DNA of 64,000 nt from Blastococcus sp. PRF04-17 (lineage in GTDB: Bacteria; Actinomycetota; Actinomycetes; Mycobacteriales; Geodermatophilaceae). Location of the stretch: NCBI RefSeq assembly GCF_023016265.1, contig NZ_CP095412.1, positions 2,976,001 through 3,040,000 of the forward strand. The letters run 5' to 3'. The notes under the pieces are model-generated. The model was not told the DNA's origin and did not search any database. It saw only the letters and a program-made list of their open reading frames with translations. Positions 8,868 through 20,927 of this stretch are shown here, one piece after another. Within the stretch, counting starts at the first letter, position 1; every line of letters begins with the position of its first letter. Position numbers and translations under genes: made by a program.

Positions 8868-9400
8868 GTCGACACCCCCCGTTCGGCCAGGGCGAGCTTG
8901 AGGGCACGGAGCGCGTAGTAGCAGCGCGACTTCACGGTGCCGGCCGGGATGCCGAGCACCTGCGCCGCCTCGGCGACGCTGCGCCCCCGGTAGTAGGTCT
9001 CGACGATCACGGCGCGGTGCTCGGGCGAGAGCGACTGCAGGGCGTCGGTGACGATGATCCGATCGAGGCTGCTCTCCACCGAGTCCAGCCCCGGCACGGA
9101 CTCCAGCGCGGCCGGCCCCGCCTCGGGCGGCCGGGCGCGGCGGGCGCGGTGGGCATCGACGGCCAGGTGGCGCGCCACGGTGAACAGCCAGGGCCGCACC
9201 GGGGCCGCGGCGGGGTCGAGCCGGTCGAGGTGCCGCCAGGCGCGGACCAGCGTCTCCTGGACGAGGTCCTCGGCCTGTGCCCGGTCGCCGCCGCACAGCC
9301 GCAGGGCGTAGGCGAGCAGGGGCAGGGCGTGCGAGTCGTAGAGCGCGCGGAGTTCGCGCTCGCCCGTCTGCCCGCCCCGCGCCCTCATCGCGTGGGTCAC
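8864..9400 (-). CDS. ECF RNA polymerase sigma factor (SigL-like)
   Basis: 178 residues with region 2 (L-Y-D-S-H-A-L-P-L-L-A-Y-A-L-R ... A-E-D-L-V-Q-E-T-L-V-R-A-W-R-H) and region 4 (L-S-P-E-H-R-A-V-I-V-E-T-Y-Y-R-G-R-S-V-A-E-A-A-Q-V-L-G-I-P-A-G-T-V-K-S-R helix-turn-helix). It has no region 3, as in ECF factors. The ATG at 9400 lies 3 bases after the lipoprotein stop; an ATG at 9391 is an alternative. It is in an operon with the upstream lipoprotein and downstream anti-sigma gene. A TGAACC-N16-CGTGCT element upstream of the lipoprotein fits autoregulation. Confidence 0.88.
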   Translation of the reverse strand: MTHAMRARGGQTGERELRALYDSHALPLLAYALRLCGGDRAQAEDLVQETLVRAWRHLDRLDPAAAPVRPWLFTVARHLAVDAHRARRARPPEAGPAALESVPGLDSVESSLDRIIVTDALQSLSPEHRAVIVETYYRGRSVAEAAQVLGIPAGTVKSRCYYALRALKLALAERGVST

Positions 9401-9403
9401 GCC

Positions 9404-9898
9404 TCAGTATGTGGAGTCCGGAGGCGGGGCAGTGGTGACCTTGCTGCCGTCCGGGGCGACGACCCACCAGACGTCCTGCACGCCCTGCCCGGTCACGTCG
9501 CCCTCGGCGGTGTCGCCCTGCCACAGGTAGAGCGGGGAGCCGTCGAGAGTGACCTGCAGCGTGCCGTCGTCCCGGGTGATGGTGCCGACGTCGCCGGTGA
9601 CGCCGTCGACGGCCGGCTCCTCGGTGTCAGCGGTCACCGGCGGCCAGGCTTCGAGGCACTGTCCCGAGCAGGCGCTCTCGCCCGAGCCGGGGGTGTCCTT
9701 GTCGAAGACGTAGACAGTGCGGCCGTCGGCGTCGACGACGACCTCGCCGAGTTCCGTGTCGGCCGTCGACAGGACGGCGTCCTCGGCGGCGACCGACGTG
9801 TCGGTGCCCGTGCCGGCGTCGCCTCCGGTGTCGGAGCCGCAGCCGCCGAGGGCCAGCACACCGGCGGCCAGGGCGGTGGGAAGGATCGACGTGCGCAT
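9404..9898 (-). CDS. Lipoprotein with Yx(FWY)xxD-type repeats (COG4315-like)
   Basis: 164-residue lipoprotein: signal peptide with lipobox L-A-L-G-G-C at about residues 15-20, an acidic low-complexity linker, then two repeats bearing Y-V-F-D-K-D and Y-L-W-Q-G-D, the Y-x-aromatic-x-x-D signature of the secreted-repeat family. C-S-G-Q-C between them could form a disulfide or bind metal. Function is unknown in the family, often linked to redox or envelope stress. ATG at 9898 follows GGAGGTG. It is the first gene of the sigma/anti-sigma operon, which suggests that the sigma factor controls it. Confidence 0.82.
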   Translation of the reverse strand: MRTSILPTALAAGVLALGGCGSDTGGDAGTGTDTSVAAEDAVLSTADTELGEVVVDADGRTVYVFDKDTPGSGESACSGQCLEAWPPVTADTEEPAVDGVTGDVGTITRDDGTLQVTLDGSPLYLWQGDTAEGDVTGQGVQDVWWVVAPDGSKVTTAPPPDSTY

Positions 9899-9947
9899 TC
9901 CGGATCACCTCCGTGCGGGCCCGCCGGGCACGGGCACCGACACCGGT

Positions 9948-9975
9948 AGCACGGATCGGACGGCGGTCCGGTTCA
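9948..9975 (-). promoter_or_regulatory. Predicted ECF (SigL-type) promoter of the lipoprotein-sigma operon
   Basis: On the minus strand, TGAACC (9975-9970) and CGTGCT (9953-9948) are separated by 16 bases. This matches the TGAACC-N16-18-CGT pattern known for SigL-like ECF sigma factors and sits 50 bases before the lipoprotein start. Confidence 0.6.
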
Positions 9976-9982
9976 CCGCCCC

Positions 9983-9999
9983 ACGACGTTCGACGTCGT
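9983..9999. promoter_or_regulatory. Inverted repeat upstream of the proteasome activator
   Basis: ACGACG-N5-CGTCGT perfect palindrome between the divergent ECF operon and pafE. It could be a binding site for an unidentified regulator; nothing else supports this. Confidence 0.3.
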
Positions 10000-10021
10000 A
10001 GGCACGGGGCAGGATGGAGGC

Positions 10022-10573
10022 ATGACTTCACCCGGTACCGGCAACGAGCGCCCTCGACAGGTCGTCGTCGTGGGGCCCGACGGGCAGCCGGTCGGCGCCC
10101 TCGCCATGCCCCAGGGCGCAGAAGACGACGGGTCGGACGGCGGCATGAGCGTCGGCGAGATGGTCGAGCAGCCCGCCAAGGTGATGCGGATCGGGACGAT
10201 GATCAAGCAGCTGCTCGAGGAGGTGCGGGCCGCGCCCCTGGACGACGCCAGCCGGCAGCGGCTGCGCGACATCCACGCCTCGTCGATCCGCGAGCTGGAG
10301 CAGGGCCTCGCCCCGGAGCTGCGCGAGGAGCTCGAACGGATCACCCTGCCGTTCAGCGAGGACTCGACCCCGTCGGACGCCGAACTCCGGATCGCCCAGG
10401 CCCAGCTGGTCGGCTGGCTGGAGGGCGTGTTCCACGGCATCCAGACCGCGCTGTTCGCCCAGCAGATGGCGGCGCGGGCGCAGCTGGAGGAGATCCGACG
10501 CAAGGCGTTGCCGGGCGGCCAGCACGCGCCGCAGCAGCCCGACCTGCGCCCCGGCGGCGGCCAGTACCTCTGA
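10022..10573 (+). CDS. pafE: Bacterial proteasome activator PafE/Bpa
   Basis: 183-residue ATP-independent activator of the 20S proteasome, which opens the gate for unfolded substrates. The conserved core runs from Q-P-A-K-V-M-R-I-G-T-M-I-K-Q-L-L-E-E-V through the helix bundle (R-L-R-D-I-H-A-S-S-I-R-E-L-E-Q-G-L). The C-terminus is G-Q-Y-L (residues 180-183), the motif that docks into the 20S alpha-ring pockets. The proteasome itself is outside this window. ATG at 10022; CAGGAT lies six bases upstream, so it may be leaderless. Confidence 0.92.
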   Translation: MTSPGTGNERPRQVVVVGPDGQPVGALAMPQGAEDDGSDGGMSVGEMVEQPAKVMRIGTMIKQLLEEVRAAPLDDASRQRLRDIHASSIRELEQGLAPELREELERITLPFSEDSTPSDAELRIAQAQLVGWLEGVFHGIQTALFAQQMAARAQLEEIRRKALPGGQHAPQQPDLRPGGGQYL

Positions 10574-10590
10574 CGCCCTTCCCGAGCTGG

Positions 10591-10647
10591 GATCAGGTGA
10601 CCTGATCGTGGCGCGTCCTCCCTCACCGTGCGCGGTGCGGTAGGACG
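10591..10647. repeat. Composite inverted repeat, copy R2 (left half form)
   Basis: GATCAGGTGACCTGATC at 10591-10607, then a degenerate hairpin (GCGTCCT ... AGGACGC) to 10647. The right-hand palindrome is missing. It is the mirror of copy R3 on the other side of the next gene. Confidence 0.75.
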
Positions 10648-10730
10648 CCGCGGCGCGAGGGTGGACGGAGTCTGTCCACAGATGCGGGCGAGCTGTTCTC
10701 ACGGGTCTCCTCGTTGCCGAGACTCGGGTC

Positions 10731-11738
10731 GTGCATCCAGCTCTCGAGGCCGCCGCTCTGCGCCGTGGCGGCGTGTTCACGGTCGCCGATGCCCGAAGCG
10801 CCGGCTACCGCCCCGACGAGATCCGCTCGGCCGTCGGCACGGGCGACTGGCACCGGTTGCGGCGCGGCATCTACGTGTCGGCCAGAACGTGGGCAGCGGT
10901 AGCGGGCGACGCGCGTGCGAAACACCTCCTCGACTCGGTCGCCGTCCTGACCGCTCTGGGGCGCGGTCCGGTGCTCAGTCACTCGTCCGCGGCTCGGTTC
11001 CACGACGTCGTCCTACCGCAGGGTGTGGACGACGTCGTCCGGCTGACCGATCCCGATCAGTGGCGAACCGGCAGGGGATACCGGATCGCCGCGGCGACGC
11101 TGCCGGCGGGGGACGTCGTCCGTACCGGGCCGTTCGACGTGACAAGTACGGCGCGGACGTTGGTCGACGTGGCCCGGGAGTGGTCCCTCGTGGACTCCGT
11201 CGTGGCCGTCGATGACGCGATCTTCAGGAAGCGTGTCCGGCGGTCGGACGTCCGGGCCGCGATCCTGCGCCAGAGCCACTGGGTGGGCATCGGTGTCGCC
11301 GCACGCGTGCTCGGGCTGTCCGACGGGCGAGCCGAGTCACCCCTGGAGTCCCGCGGGCGGCTGGCGCTCCTGCAAGCGGGGCTGCCCCGCCCGGAGCTGC
11401 AAGTGGAGCTGCACGGACCTCGCGGCTTCGTCGGTCGGGTGGATGCGTGGTACGAGGACGCCGGCGTCGCGATCGAGTTCGACGGCCTGGTCAAGTACAC
11501 CGACCCACGCGACGGGGGCGCACCCAGCGAGGTGGCATGGCAGGAGAAGCGCCGCGAGGACCTGATCCGTGACCTGGACGTGCGGGTGGTCCGGGTCGTC
11601 CATGCGGACCTGCCTCGACTTGGCGGCCCGGTCGCGCGGCTTCGGCAATTGATCGCGCAACCGCTGGGCGGTCCTCGCCGGTTCACGGTCGTCCGTCGAC
11701 CAGAGCCCGGCTCCGACCCCGAGCACGCGGCCGCCTGA
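10731..11738 (+). CDS. AbiEi-like winged-helix protein fused to a PD-(D/E)xK nuclease-like domain
   Basis: 335 residues. The N-terminal 45 residues (G-G-V-F-T-V-A-D-A-R-S-A-G-Y ... W-H-R-L-R-R-G-I-Y-V) match the AbiEi antitoxin-type winged helix. The C-terminal half resembles DUF559/Vsr-like nucleases: E-S-P-L-E-S-R, then G-R-V-D-A-W-Y, then A-I-E-F-D-G-L-V-K-Y, giving a plausible E/D/E-x-D/K catalytic set. No AbiEii toxin gene is adjacent. The family is abundant in actinomycetes, with functions unproven; a role in defence or DNA repair is possible. GTG at 10731 has only a weak ribosome site. It lies exactly between repeat copies R2 and R3. Confidence 0.7.
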   Translation: MHPALEAAALRRGGVFTVADARSAGYRPDEIRSAVGTGDWHRLRRGIYVSARTWAAVAGDARAKHLLDSVAVLTALGRGPVLSHSSAARFHDVVLPQGVDDVVRLTDPDQWRTGRGYRIAAATLPAGDVVRTGPFDVTSTARTLVDVAREWSLVDSVVAVDDAIFRKRVRRSDVRAAILRQSHWVGIGVAARVLGLSDGRAESPLESRGRLALLQAGLPRPELQVELHGPRGFVGRVDAWYEDAGVAIEFDGLVKYTDPRDGGAPSEVAWQEKRREDLIRDLDVRVVRVVHADLPRLGGPVARLRQLIAQPLGGPRRFTVVRRPEPGSDPEHAAA

Positions 11739-11785
11739 ACCCCGACGGGTGCGACCGCACGCCGCCCCTTCCTCCCCGCCGTCGA

Positions 11786-11843
11786 GCGTCCTCCCTCACC
11801 GTGTGCGATGAGGGAGGACGCTCGACGATCAGGTGACCTGATC
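11786..11843. repeat. Composite inverted repeat, copy R3 (right half form)
   Basis: Perfect hairpin GCGTCCTCCCTCAC ... GTGTGCGATGAGGGAGGACGC, then GATCAGGTGACCTGATC at 11827-11843. The left palindrome is absent. It separates convergent genes and probably terminates both. Confidence 0.8.
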
Positions 11844-11884
11844 CCGGCCGTCCACTTGATCGCGGTTGGCCGACGACGCGACGG

Positions 11885-12680
11885 TCAGAGCGACGCGAGG
11901 AACGCCGCCACGCCGTCGTCCTCGTTGGTGCCGGTGACGTCGGTCGCCACGGCCATGAGGTCCGGGTGCGCGTGCGCCATCGCGACCGCCCGGCCGCCGC
12001 CGGCCCGGACCCACTCGAAGGCCGCGATGTCGTTGGGCATGTCGCCGAACACGACGACGTCCTCGGGGCCGACGCCGTGCCGCGCGGCGACCCTGGCCAG
12101 ACCCGAGGCCTTGGTGACGCCGGCCGCGGAGATCTCGGCGAGCGCGTCGGTCGAGGAGTTGGTGACCGTGGCCCGGCCGCCGACCACGTCCTCGACCAGG
12201 GCGACGAACTCGTCGCGGGGCAGGTCCTCGTGGCGGGCCAGCAGCTTGGCCACCGGCTCGGCCACCATCTCCTCCAGCGTCGCCTCGGCCACGCCGGGTG
12301 CGTCGACGTCCCACCGCGGCTTGTAGATCGGCTCGTGCCGGAACTCGAAGCCGTACTCGACGGCGAACCAGGTGTCGGGCTGCCGGCGCCGCAACTCGGT
12401 GGTCACCTCGCGCAGGATCTCCGGCCGGAGCGGTTCCTCGTCGAGGATCTCCAGCCGCTCGAGGTCGAGGAGGACGGCGCCGTTGCAGCAGACGGCGGTG
12501 CCGTGGCCGAGGACCTCGCGGATCCGGTGCATCCAGCGCGGCGGCCGGCCGGTGGCCAGCACGACGGGGACGCCCTCGGCCCGCCAGCGGGCCAGCTCGG
12601 CCACCGTCTCGTCGCTCACCGTGTCGTTCCAGCGCAGGAGCGTGCCGTCCATGTCGCTGGCGATCAGCCGCGGCCTCCAG

Positions 12681-12688
<8 letters not shown>
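11885..12688 (-). CDS. HAD superfamily (Cof-type) phosphatase 1
   Basis: 267 residues. HAD motif I D-M-D-G-T-L-L near residue 12, motif II A-T-G-R-P-P near 45, and the motif III/IV region V-T-K-A-S-G-L ... V-V-V-F-G-D-M-P-N-D-I. A type IIB cap lies between, as in Cof/YbiV sugar-phosphate phosphatases. Substrate unknown. The ATG at 12688 overlaps the end of the preceding HAD gene by 8 bases, so it is the last gene of the serS operon. It is related to its neighbour by tandem duplication. Confidence 0.85.
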
Positions 12689-16782
<4,094 letters not shown>

Positions 16783-16786
16783 CCCC

Positions 16787-16840
16787 CGCTTTCGGTACAG
16801 AAAGCGCCGAGGTCCCGCGCAGCCTTCGGTACGGAAAGCG
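16787..16840. terminator. Double hairpin, CTTTCGGTACAGAAAG family
   Basis: CGCTTTCGGTACAGAAAGCG (16787-16806) and a second imperfect copy at 16823-16840, starting four bases after the metallopeptidase stop. Same core as at 3945 and 42098. Confidence 0.7.
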
Positions 16841-16870
16841 GGAGAGGTGCGCCGGGTAGCGTTGGCCGAC

Positions 16871-17209
16871 GTGCCCGACGCGAACGCCTCCCCGGCCGGC
16901 AAGCTGCCGATCAAGATGCTGCACGACCGCATCCTGGTGGCGCTGCGCAAGGAGGACGGCGAGCGCCGGTCGACCGGCGGCATCCTCATCCCGGCCACGG
17001 CCCAGGTGGCCAAGCGGCTGGTGTGGGGCGAGGCCCGGGGCATCGGCAACTCGGTGCGCCAGGTGAAGGTCGGCGACCAGGTGCTCTTCTCCCCCGAGGA
17101 CCAGCACGAGGTCGAGGTGCACGGCGAGGACCTGATCATCCTGCGCGAGCGCGACGTGCACGCCGTCGCCGCCGAGCGCATCGAGGAGTCGACGGGCCTG
17201 TACCTCTAG
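16871..17209 (+). CDS. GroES-like co-chaperonin
   Basis: 112-residue Cpn10-fold protein: L-P-I-K-M-L-H-D-R-I-L-V near residues 11-22, mobile-loop region G-E-R-R-S-T-G-G-I-L-I-P-A-T-A near 29-43, and the C-terminal strand G-E-D-L-I-I-L-R-E-R-D. It is not next to a groEL gene and is longer at both ends than the housekeeping GroES, so it is an accessory paralog. GTG at 16871 is preceded by TAGCGT with eight bases between, favouring this leaderless start over the upstream in-frame GTG at 16847. Confidence 0.8.
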   Translation: MPDANASPAGKLPIKMLHDRILVALRKEDGERRSTGGILIPATAQVAKRLVWGEARGIGNSVRQVKVGDQVLFSPEDQHEVEVHGEDLIILRERDVHAVAAERIEESTGLYL

Positions 17210-17222
17210 CCCCGCGGTCGGC

Positions 17223-17684
17223 TCACCCCCGCGAGTGCCGGGTGATCACGTCGGTCATCCCGGTCAGGAACCGGCGGACGACGTCCAGCTCCTCGTCGGA
17301 GAACTCGCCCATCGCCGCCACGAGGTCCCGCTGCAGCCCGCCGAAGAAGGAGGCACCGGCGGCCATCGCGGTGTCCGACATCTCCAGGACCACCCGCCGC
17401 CGGTCCTCGTCGTCCCGCACCCGGCGCACGTGACCGACCTTCTCCAGCCGGTCGAGCAGCGCGGTCACCGAGGCCGACCGCAGCTCGACGGCGTCCCCGA
17501 GGCCTCCGGCGGTCAGCGCCTCCCCGCGGCGGGCGGCGTCCATGATCGCGACCAGCGCGCGCACGTCGGTGCGGTTCAGCCCGTGCAGTTCGGCGAACCG
17601 CTGACCGACTGCATCCAGTTCCACGGTCAGCCGGCGAAGGAGGAGCGCAACCTCCTGACGCCCGGCGGCGGAGTCCGCGTCCAC
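17223..17684 (-). CDS. MarR family transcriptional regulator
   Basis: 153 residues with the MarR winged helix (L-N-R-T-D-V-R-A-L-V-A-I-M-D-A-A ... L-G-D-A-V-E-L-R-S-A-S-V-T-A-L-L-D-R-L-E-K-V-G-H-V) and the wing D-D-E-D-R-R-R-V-V-L. GTG at 17684 is chosen because GGAGG lies just upstream and a TAGCGT -10 element (17724-17719) precedes that. A longer frame reaches ATG 17756 but would run through the promoter and operator. It is divergent from the MmpL gene and probably represses it, responding to a small hydrophobic compound. Confidence 0.8.
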   Translation of the reverse strand: MDADSAAGRQEVALLLRRLTVELDAVGQRFAELHGLNRTDVRALVAIMDAARRGEALTAGGLGDAVELRSASVTALLDRLEKVGHVRRVRDDEDRRRVVLEMSDTAMAAGASFFGGLQRDLVAAMGEFSDEELDVVRRFLTGMTDVITRHSRG

Positions 17685-17727
17685 CGGCACCTCCGTCCCT
17701 CGCGCCCGGCCCTGCCACACGCTAATG

Positions 17728-17742
17728 TCTCGACGATCGAGA
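17728..17742. promoter_or_regulatory. Predicted MarR operator
   Basis: Perfect palindrome TCTCGA-CGA-TCGAGA in the divergent marR/mmpL promoter region, overlapping both predicted core promoters. A further half-site TTATCGA follows at 17743. Confidence 0.6.
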
Positions 17743-17764
17743 TTATCGACCATCAAGGGAAATC

Positions 17765-19875
17765 ATGCCTCGCCGCCCGTCGCTCCGCTGGCTCCTCCCG
17801 CTGCTCGTCGTGCTCGCCTGGCTCGGCGCCGCCGGCCCGCTGAGCACGCTCGGCGCGAAGCTGACCGGCCTGCAGGAGAACGACATCGCCGCGTTCCTGC
17901 CGGACAGCGCCGAGTCGACGCTCGTGCAGGAGCTCCAGGCGGAGTTCCAGCCGATCCAGTCGATCCCCGCCGTCCTGCTGTGGGAGGACACCGCCGGCAT
18001 CGACGAGCAGACGCTGGCCGAGATCACCGCCCGGGTCGAGGAGGCGACCCGGGTCGCCGAGGAGGCCGACGCGCTGGCCGCGCCCGCCACCCCGGTGATC
18101 CCCTCGGAGGACGGCGCGGCCGCCCAGGCGTTCCTGCCCCTGGAGCCCGACCTCAGCAACGACCTGCTGCCGCTGGTGGAGGAGCTGCGCGAGACGATCG
18201 CGATCGACGGCACGGACTCGTTCGTCACGGGGCCGGCCGGCATCTTCGCCGACTTCTCGGCCGTGTTCGAGGGCATCGACGGCCTGCTGCTGCTGGCCGC
18301 GTTCAGCGTCGTCCTGGTCATCCTGCTGGTCGTCTACCGGAGCCCGCTGCTGCCGCTGCTGGTCATCGGCACGGCCGGTCTGGCGCTCACGGCGGCCAAC
18401 GCGGTCTCCTACCTCCTGGCCGACGGCGGCGTCATCACGGTGAACGGCCAGAGCCAGGGCATCGCGGCGATCCTCGTCGTCGGCGCGGCCACCGACTACG
18501 GGCTGCTGCTCGTGGCCCGCTTCCGCGAGGAGCTGCGGCGCGCTGAGTCGAAGTACGCCGCCATGCGCACGGCGCTGCGCCGGTCGTGGGAGCCGATCGT
18601 CGCGTCGGGGTCCACCGTCGTCCTCGGCGTCCTGTGCCTGCTGCTGTCCGACCTCGGCTCCAACCGCGGGCTCGGCCCCATCTCCGCGGTGAGCGTCACC
18701 CTCGCCGTCCTCGCCGCGCTGAGCTTCCTGCCGGCCGCGCTCCTCCTGCTCGGTCGGGCGGCCTTCTGGCCGTTCCGCCCCCAGTACGGCAGCGAGCCGC
18801 GGCACGGCGGCGGCTGGCAGGCGGTGGCCCGGCTGGTCGGACGTCGTCCCCGCCGGGTGCTGGCCCTCAGCCTGGCCGGGCTGTTCGCCGCCGCGCTCTT
18901 CGCCCCCACCTACGAGGCCGACGGCATCGCGATCTCCGACGTCATCCAGGGCGAGTCCAACGGGGTCGACGGGCAGGAGGCGCTCGCCCGCCACTTCGAG
19001 GCCGGCACCGCCAGCCCGACGATCATCATCACGCCCGAGGAGAGCTGGCCGGAGGTGGCCGAGGTGGCGGCGGCGACCGACGGGGTCGGATCCGTCGTCC
19101 CCTACGTCGGCCCGCAGCCGGTGCCGTTCGCGCCGCCGGTGGTCGTCGACGGGCTCGTGCGGCTGGACGCGACGCTGGACGTGACCCCGGACAGCACCGC
19201 GGCCAACGACACGGTCCAGGAGCTCCGGGCGGCGCTCGACGACGTCGACCGCGACGCGATCGTGGGAGGGAGACGGCCGCCAACCTCGACGCCCGCGAGA
19301 GTGCCGCCCGCGACCTCGGGGTGATCATCCCGAGCGTTCTGGCGGTGATCCTGGTCGTGCTGGCACTGCTGCTGCGCTCCATCGTCGCGCCCGTGCTGCT
19401 CGTCGCGACCGTGGTGCTCAGCGTGGGGGCCACCGTCGGCATCGCCGCGCTGCTGTTCGAGAACGTGTTCGGCTTCCCGGGAAGCGATCCGACGATCCTG
19501 CTGATCGCCTTCGTGTTCCTCGTCGCCCTCGGCATCGACTACAACATCTTCCTGATGACGCGGGCCCGCGAGGAATCCGCGGAGCACGGCGCCCGCAACG
19601 GTGTCCTGCGGGCGCTCGCCGTCACCGGCGGAGTCATCACCTCGGCCGGGCTGGTGCTGGCGGCGACCTTCGGTGCGCTCGCCGTCCTGCCGGTGCTGTT
19701 CCTCGCGCAGGTGGCGTTCCTCGTCGGCTTCGGCGTCCTGCTCGACACCTTCGTCGTCCGCTCGCTCGTGGTGCCGGCGGCGGTGGCGATCATCGGCGAC
19801 AAGGTCTGGTGGCCCGGCCGGCTGGCGAAGGGGCCGACGGCGGCCGAGCCGGAGCGGGAGCTGGAGCGCGTCTAG
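17765..19875 (+). pseudogene. MmpL/RND-type membrane transporter, one-base frameshift
   Basis: MMPL-family exporter with two repeats of six TM helices and large extracytoplasmic loops. Seen: TM1 L-L-P-L-L-V-V-L-A-W-L-G, R-S-P-L-L-P-L-L-V-I, the A-T-D-Y-G-L-L-L proton-relay block, and in the second half A-L-G-I-D-Y-N-I-F-L-M-T-R. The frame breaks at about 19264-19270 in a G-rich run, where one added base restores V-G-G-E-T-A-A-N-L-D-A-R; the repaired protein is about 703 residues. Expected to export lipids or toxic hydrophobic compounds under MarR control. The stop overlaps the convergent pheA stop at CTAG. Confidence 0.78.
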
Positions 19876-20819
19876 ACCGAGCCGCTGCGGATCCGGGCCA
19901 GCCACTCGCCGGCCTCGGCGAACGCGGGGTCGCTCGCGGTCTCGGGCACCGGCTTGTTGGCGCGGCCGTCGGCCCGCGGGTAGGAGCCCAGGAAGCGGAC
20001 GTCGTCGCACACCCGGTGCAAGGCGGCCAGGGCCTCGCCCACCCGCCGGTCGGCGAGGTGGCCCTCGCAGTCGAGGGAGAAGGAGTAGACGCCCAGGCGT
20101 TGCCGAGTGGGCCGCGACTCGATGCGGGTCAGCGAGATGCCGCGGACGGCGAACTCGCTCAGCAGTTCCAGCAGTGCCCCGGTGCGGTCGCCCACCACGG
20201 CGACCAGCGACGTCTTGTCGTTGCCGGTGCGCTCCGGCAGCCGCCCGGGCGGCGCGACGAGCACGAAGCGGGTGACGGCACCGGGGTGGTCGGCGACGTC
20301 CTCGACCAGGGGGACCAGCCCGTAGCGCTCCGCGGCGATCGGGGCGCACACCGCGGCGTCGAACCCGCCGGCCGCGACCGCCTCGGCGGCACCGGCGGTG
20401 GACGACGTCGGCAGCGGCACCACGCCGGGCAGCAGCTCGGCGAGCCGGCCCGAGGTCTGCGCCAGCGCGTGCGGATGACTGGCCACGGAACGGACGTCGC
20501 CCAGCGTCGTGTCCGGCCGCGCCGCGAGCACGAAGGCGACGGGGCGGAAGACCTCCTGGGTGATCACCAGGGGCGAGCCGTCGGCCAGGCCGTCCATCGT
20601 CGCCGGGACGGAGCCCTCGACGGAGTTCTCCAGGGGGACCAGCGCGGCGTCCGCCCGTCCCGCCCGGACGGCGGCCAGCGCCGCGGCCACGCTCGGCTCC
20701 GGCTGCCGGACTCCCTCCGAATGGGCAACTGCACTGATCAGTGCCGCTTCGGCGAAGGTACCCTCGGGCCCGAGATAGGCGAACCGCGTCGGAGGCGTGC
20801 TGGGGTGCTTCCCGGGCAT
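19872..20819 (-). CDS. pheA: Prephenate dehydratase
   Basis: 315 residues: converts prephenate to phenylpyruvate in phenylalanine synthesis. The catalytic domain opens with F-A-Y-L-G-P-E-G-T-F-A-E-A-A-L and carries P-L-E-N-S-V-E-G and V-T-R-F-V-L-V (the conserved Thr-Arg-Phe). The C-terminal ACT domain (L-L-E-L-L-S-E-F-A-V-R-G-I-S-L-T-R-I-E-S-R-P) is the Phe feedback site. ATG at 20819 is preceded by TACCCT six bases away, so it is leaderless. Monofunctional, without a chorismate mutase domain. Confidence 0.92.
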   Translation of the reverse strand: MPGKHPSTPPTRFAYLGPEGTFAEAALISAVAHSEGVRQPEPSVAAALAAVRAGRADAALVPLENSVEGSVPATMDGLADGSPLVITQEVFRPVAFVLAARPDTTLGDVRSVASHPHALAQTSGRLAELLPGVVPLPTSSTAGAAEAVAAGGFDAAVCAPIAAERYGLVPLVEDVADHPGAVTRFVLVAPPGRLPERTGNDKTSLVAVVGDRTGALLELLSEFAVRGISLTRIESRPTRQRLGVYSFSLDCEGHLADRRVGEALAALHRVCDDVRFLGSYPRADGRANKPVPETASDPAFAEAGEWLARIRSGSV

Positions 20820-20927
20820 CCGACGAGGGTAGTGCGGGCGGGTCGGAGTTGGTGCTCCACCCGGGGGAAGCTGCCTCGCTACCGGCACACCCGGCAGTGT
20901 CCGGACGACCCGCGGATGGAGGGATGC

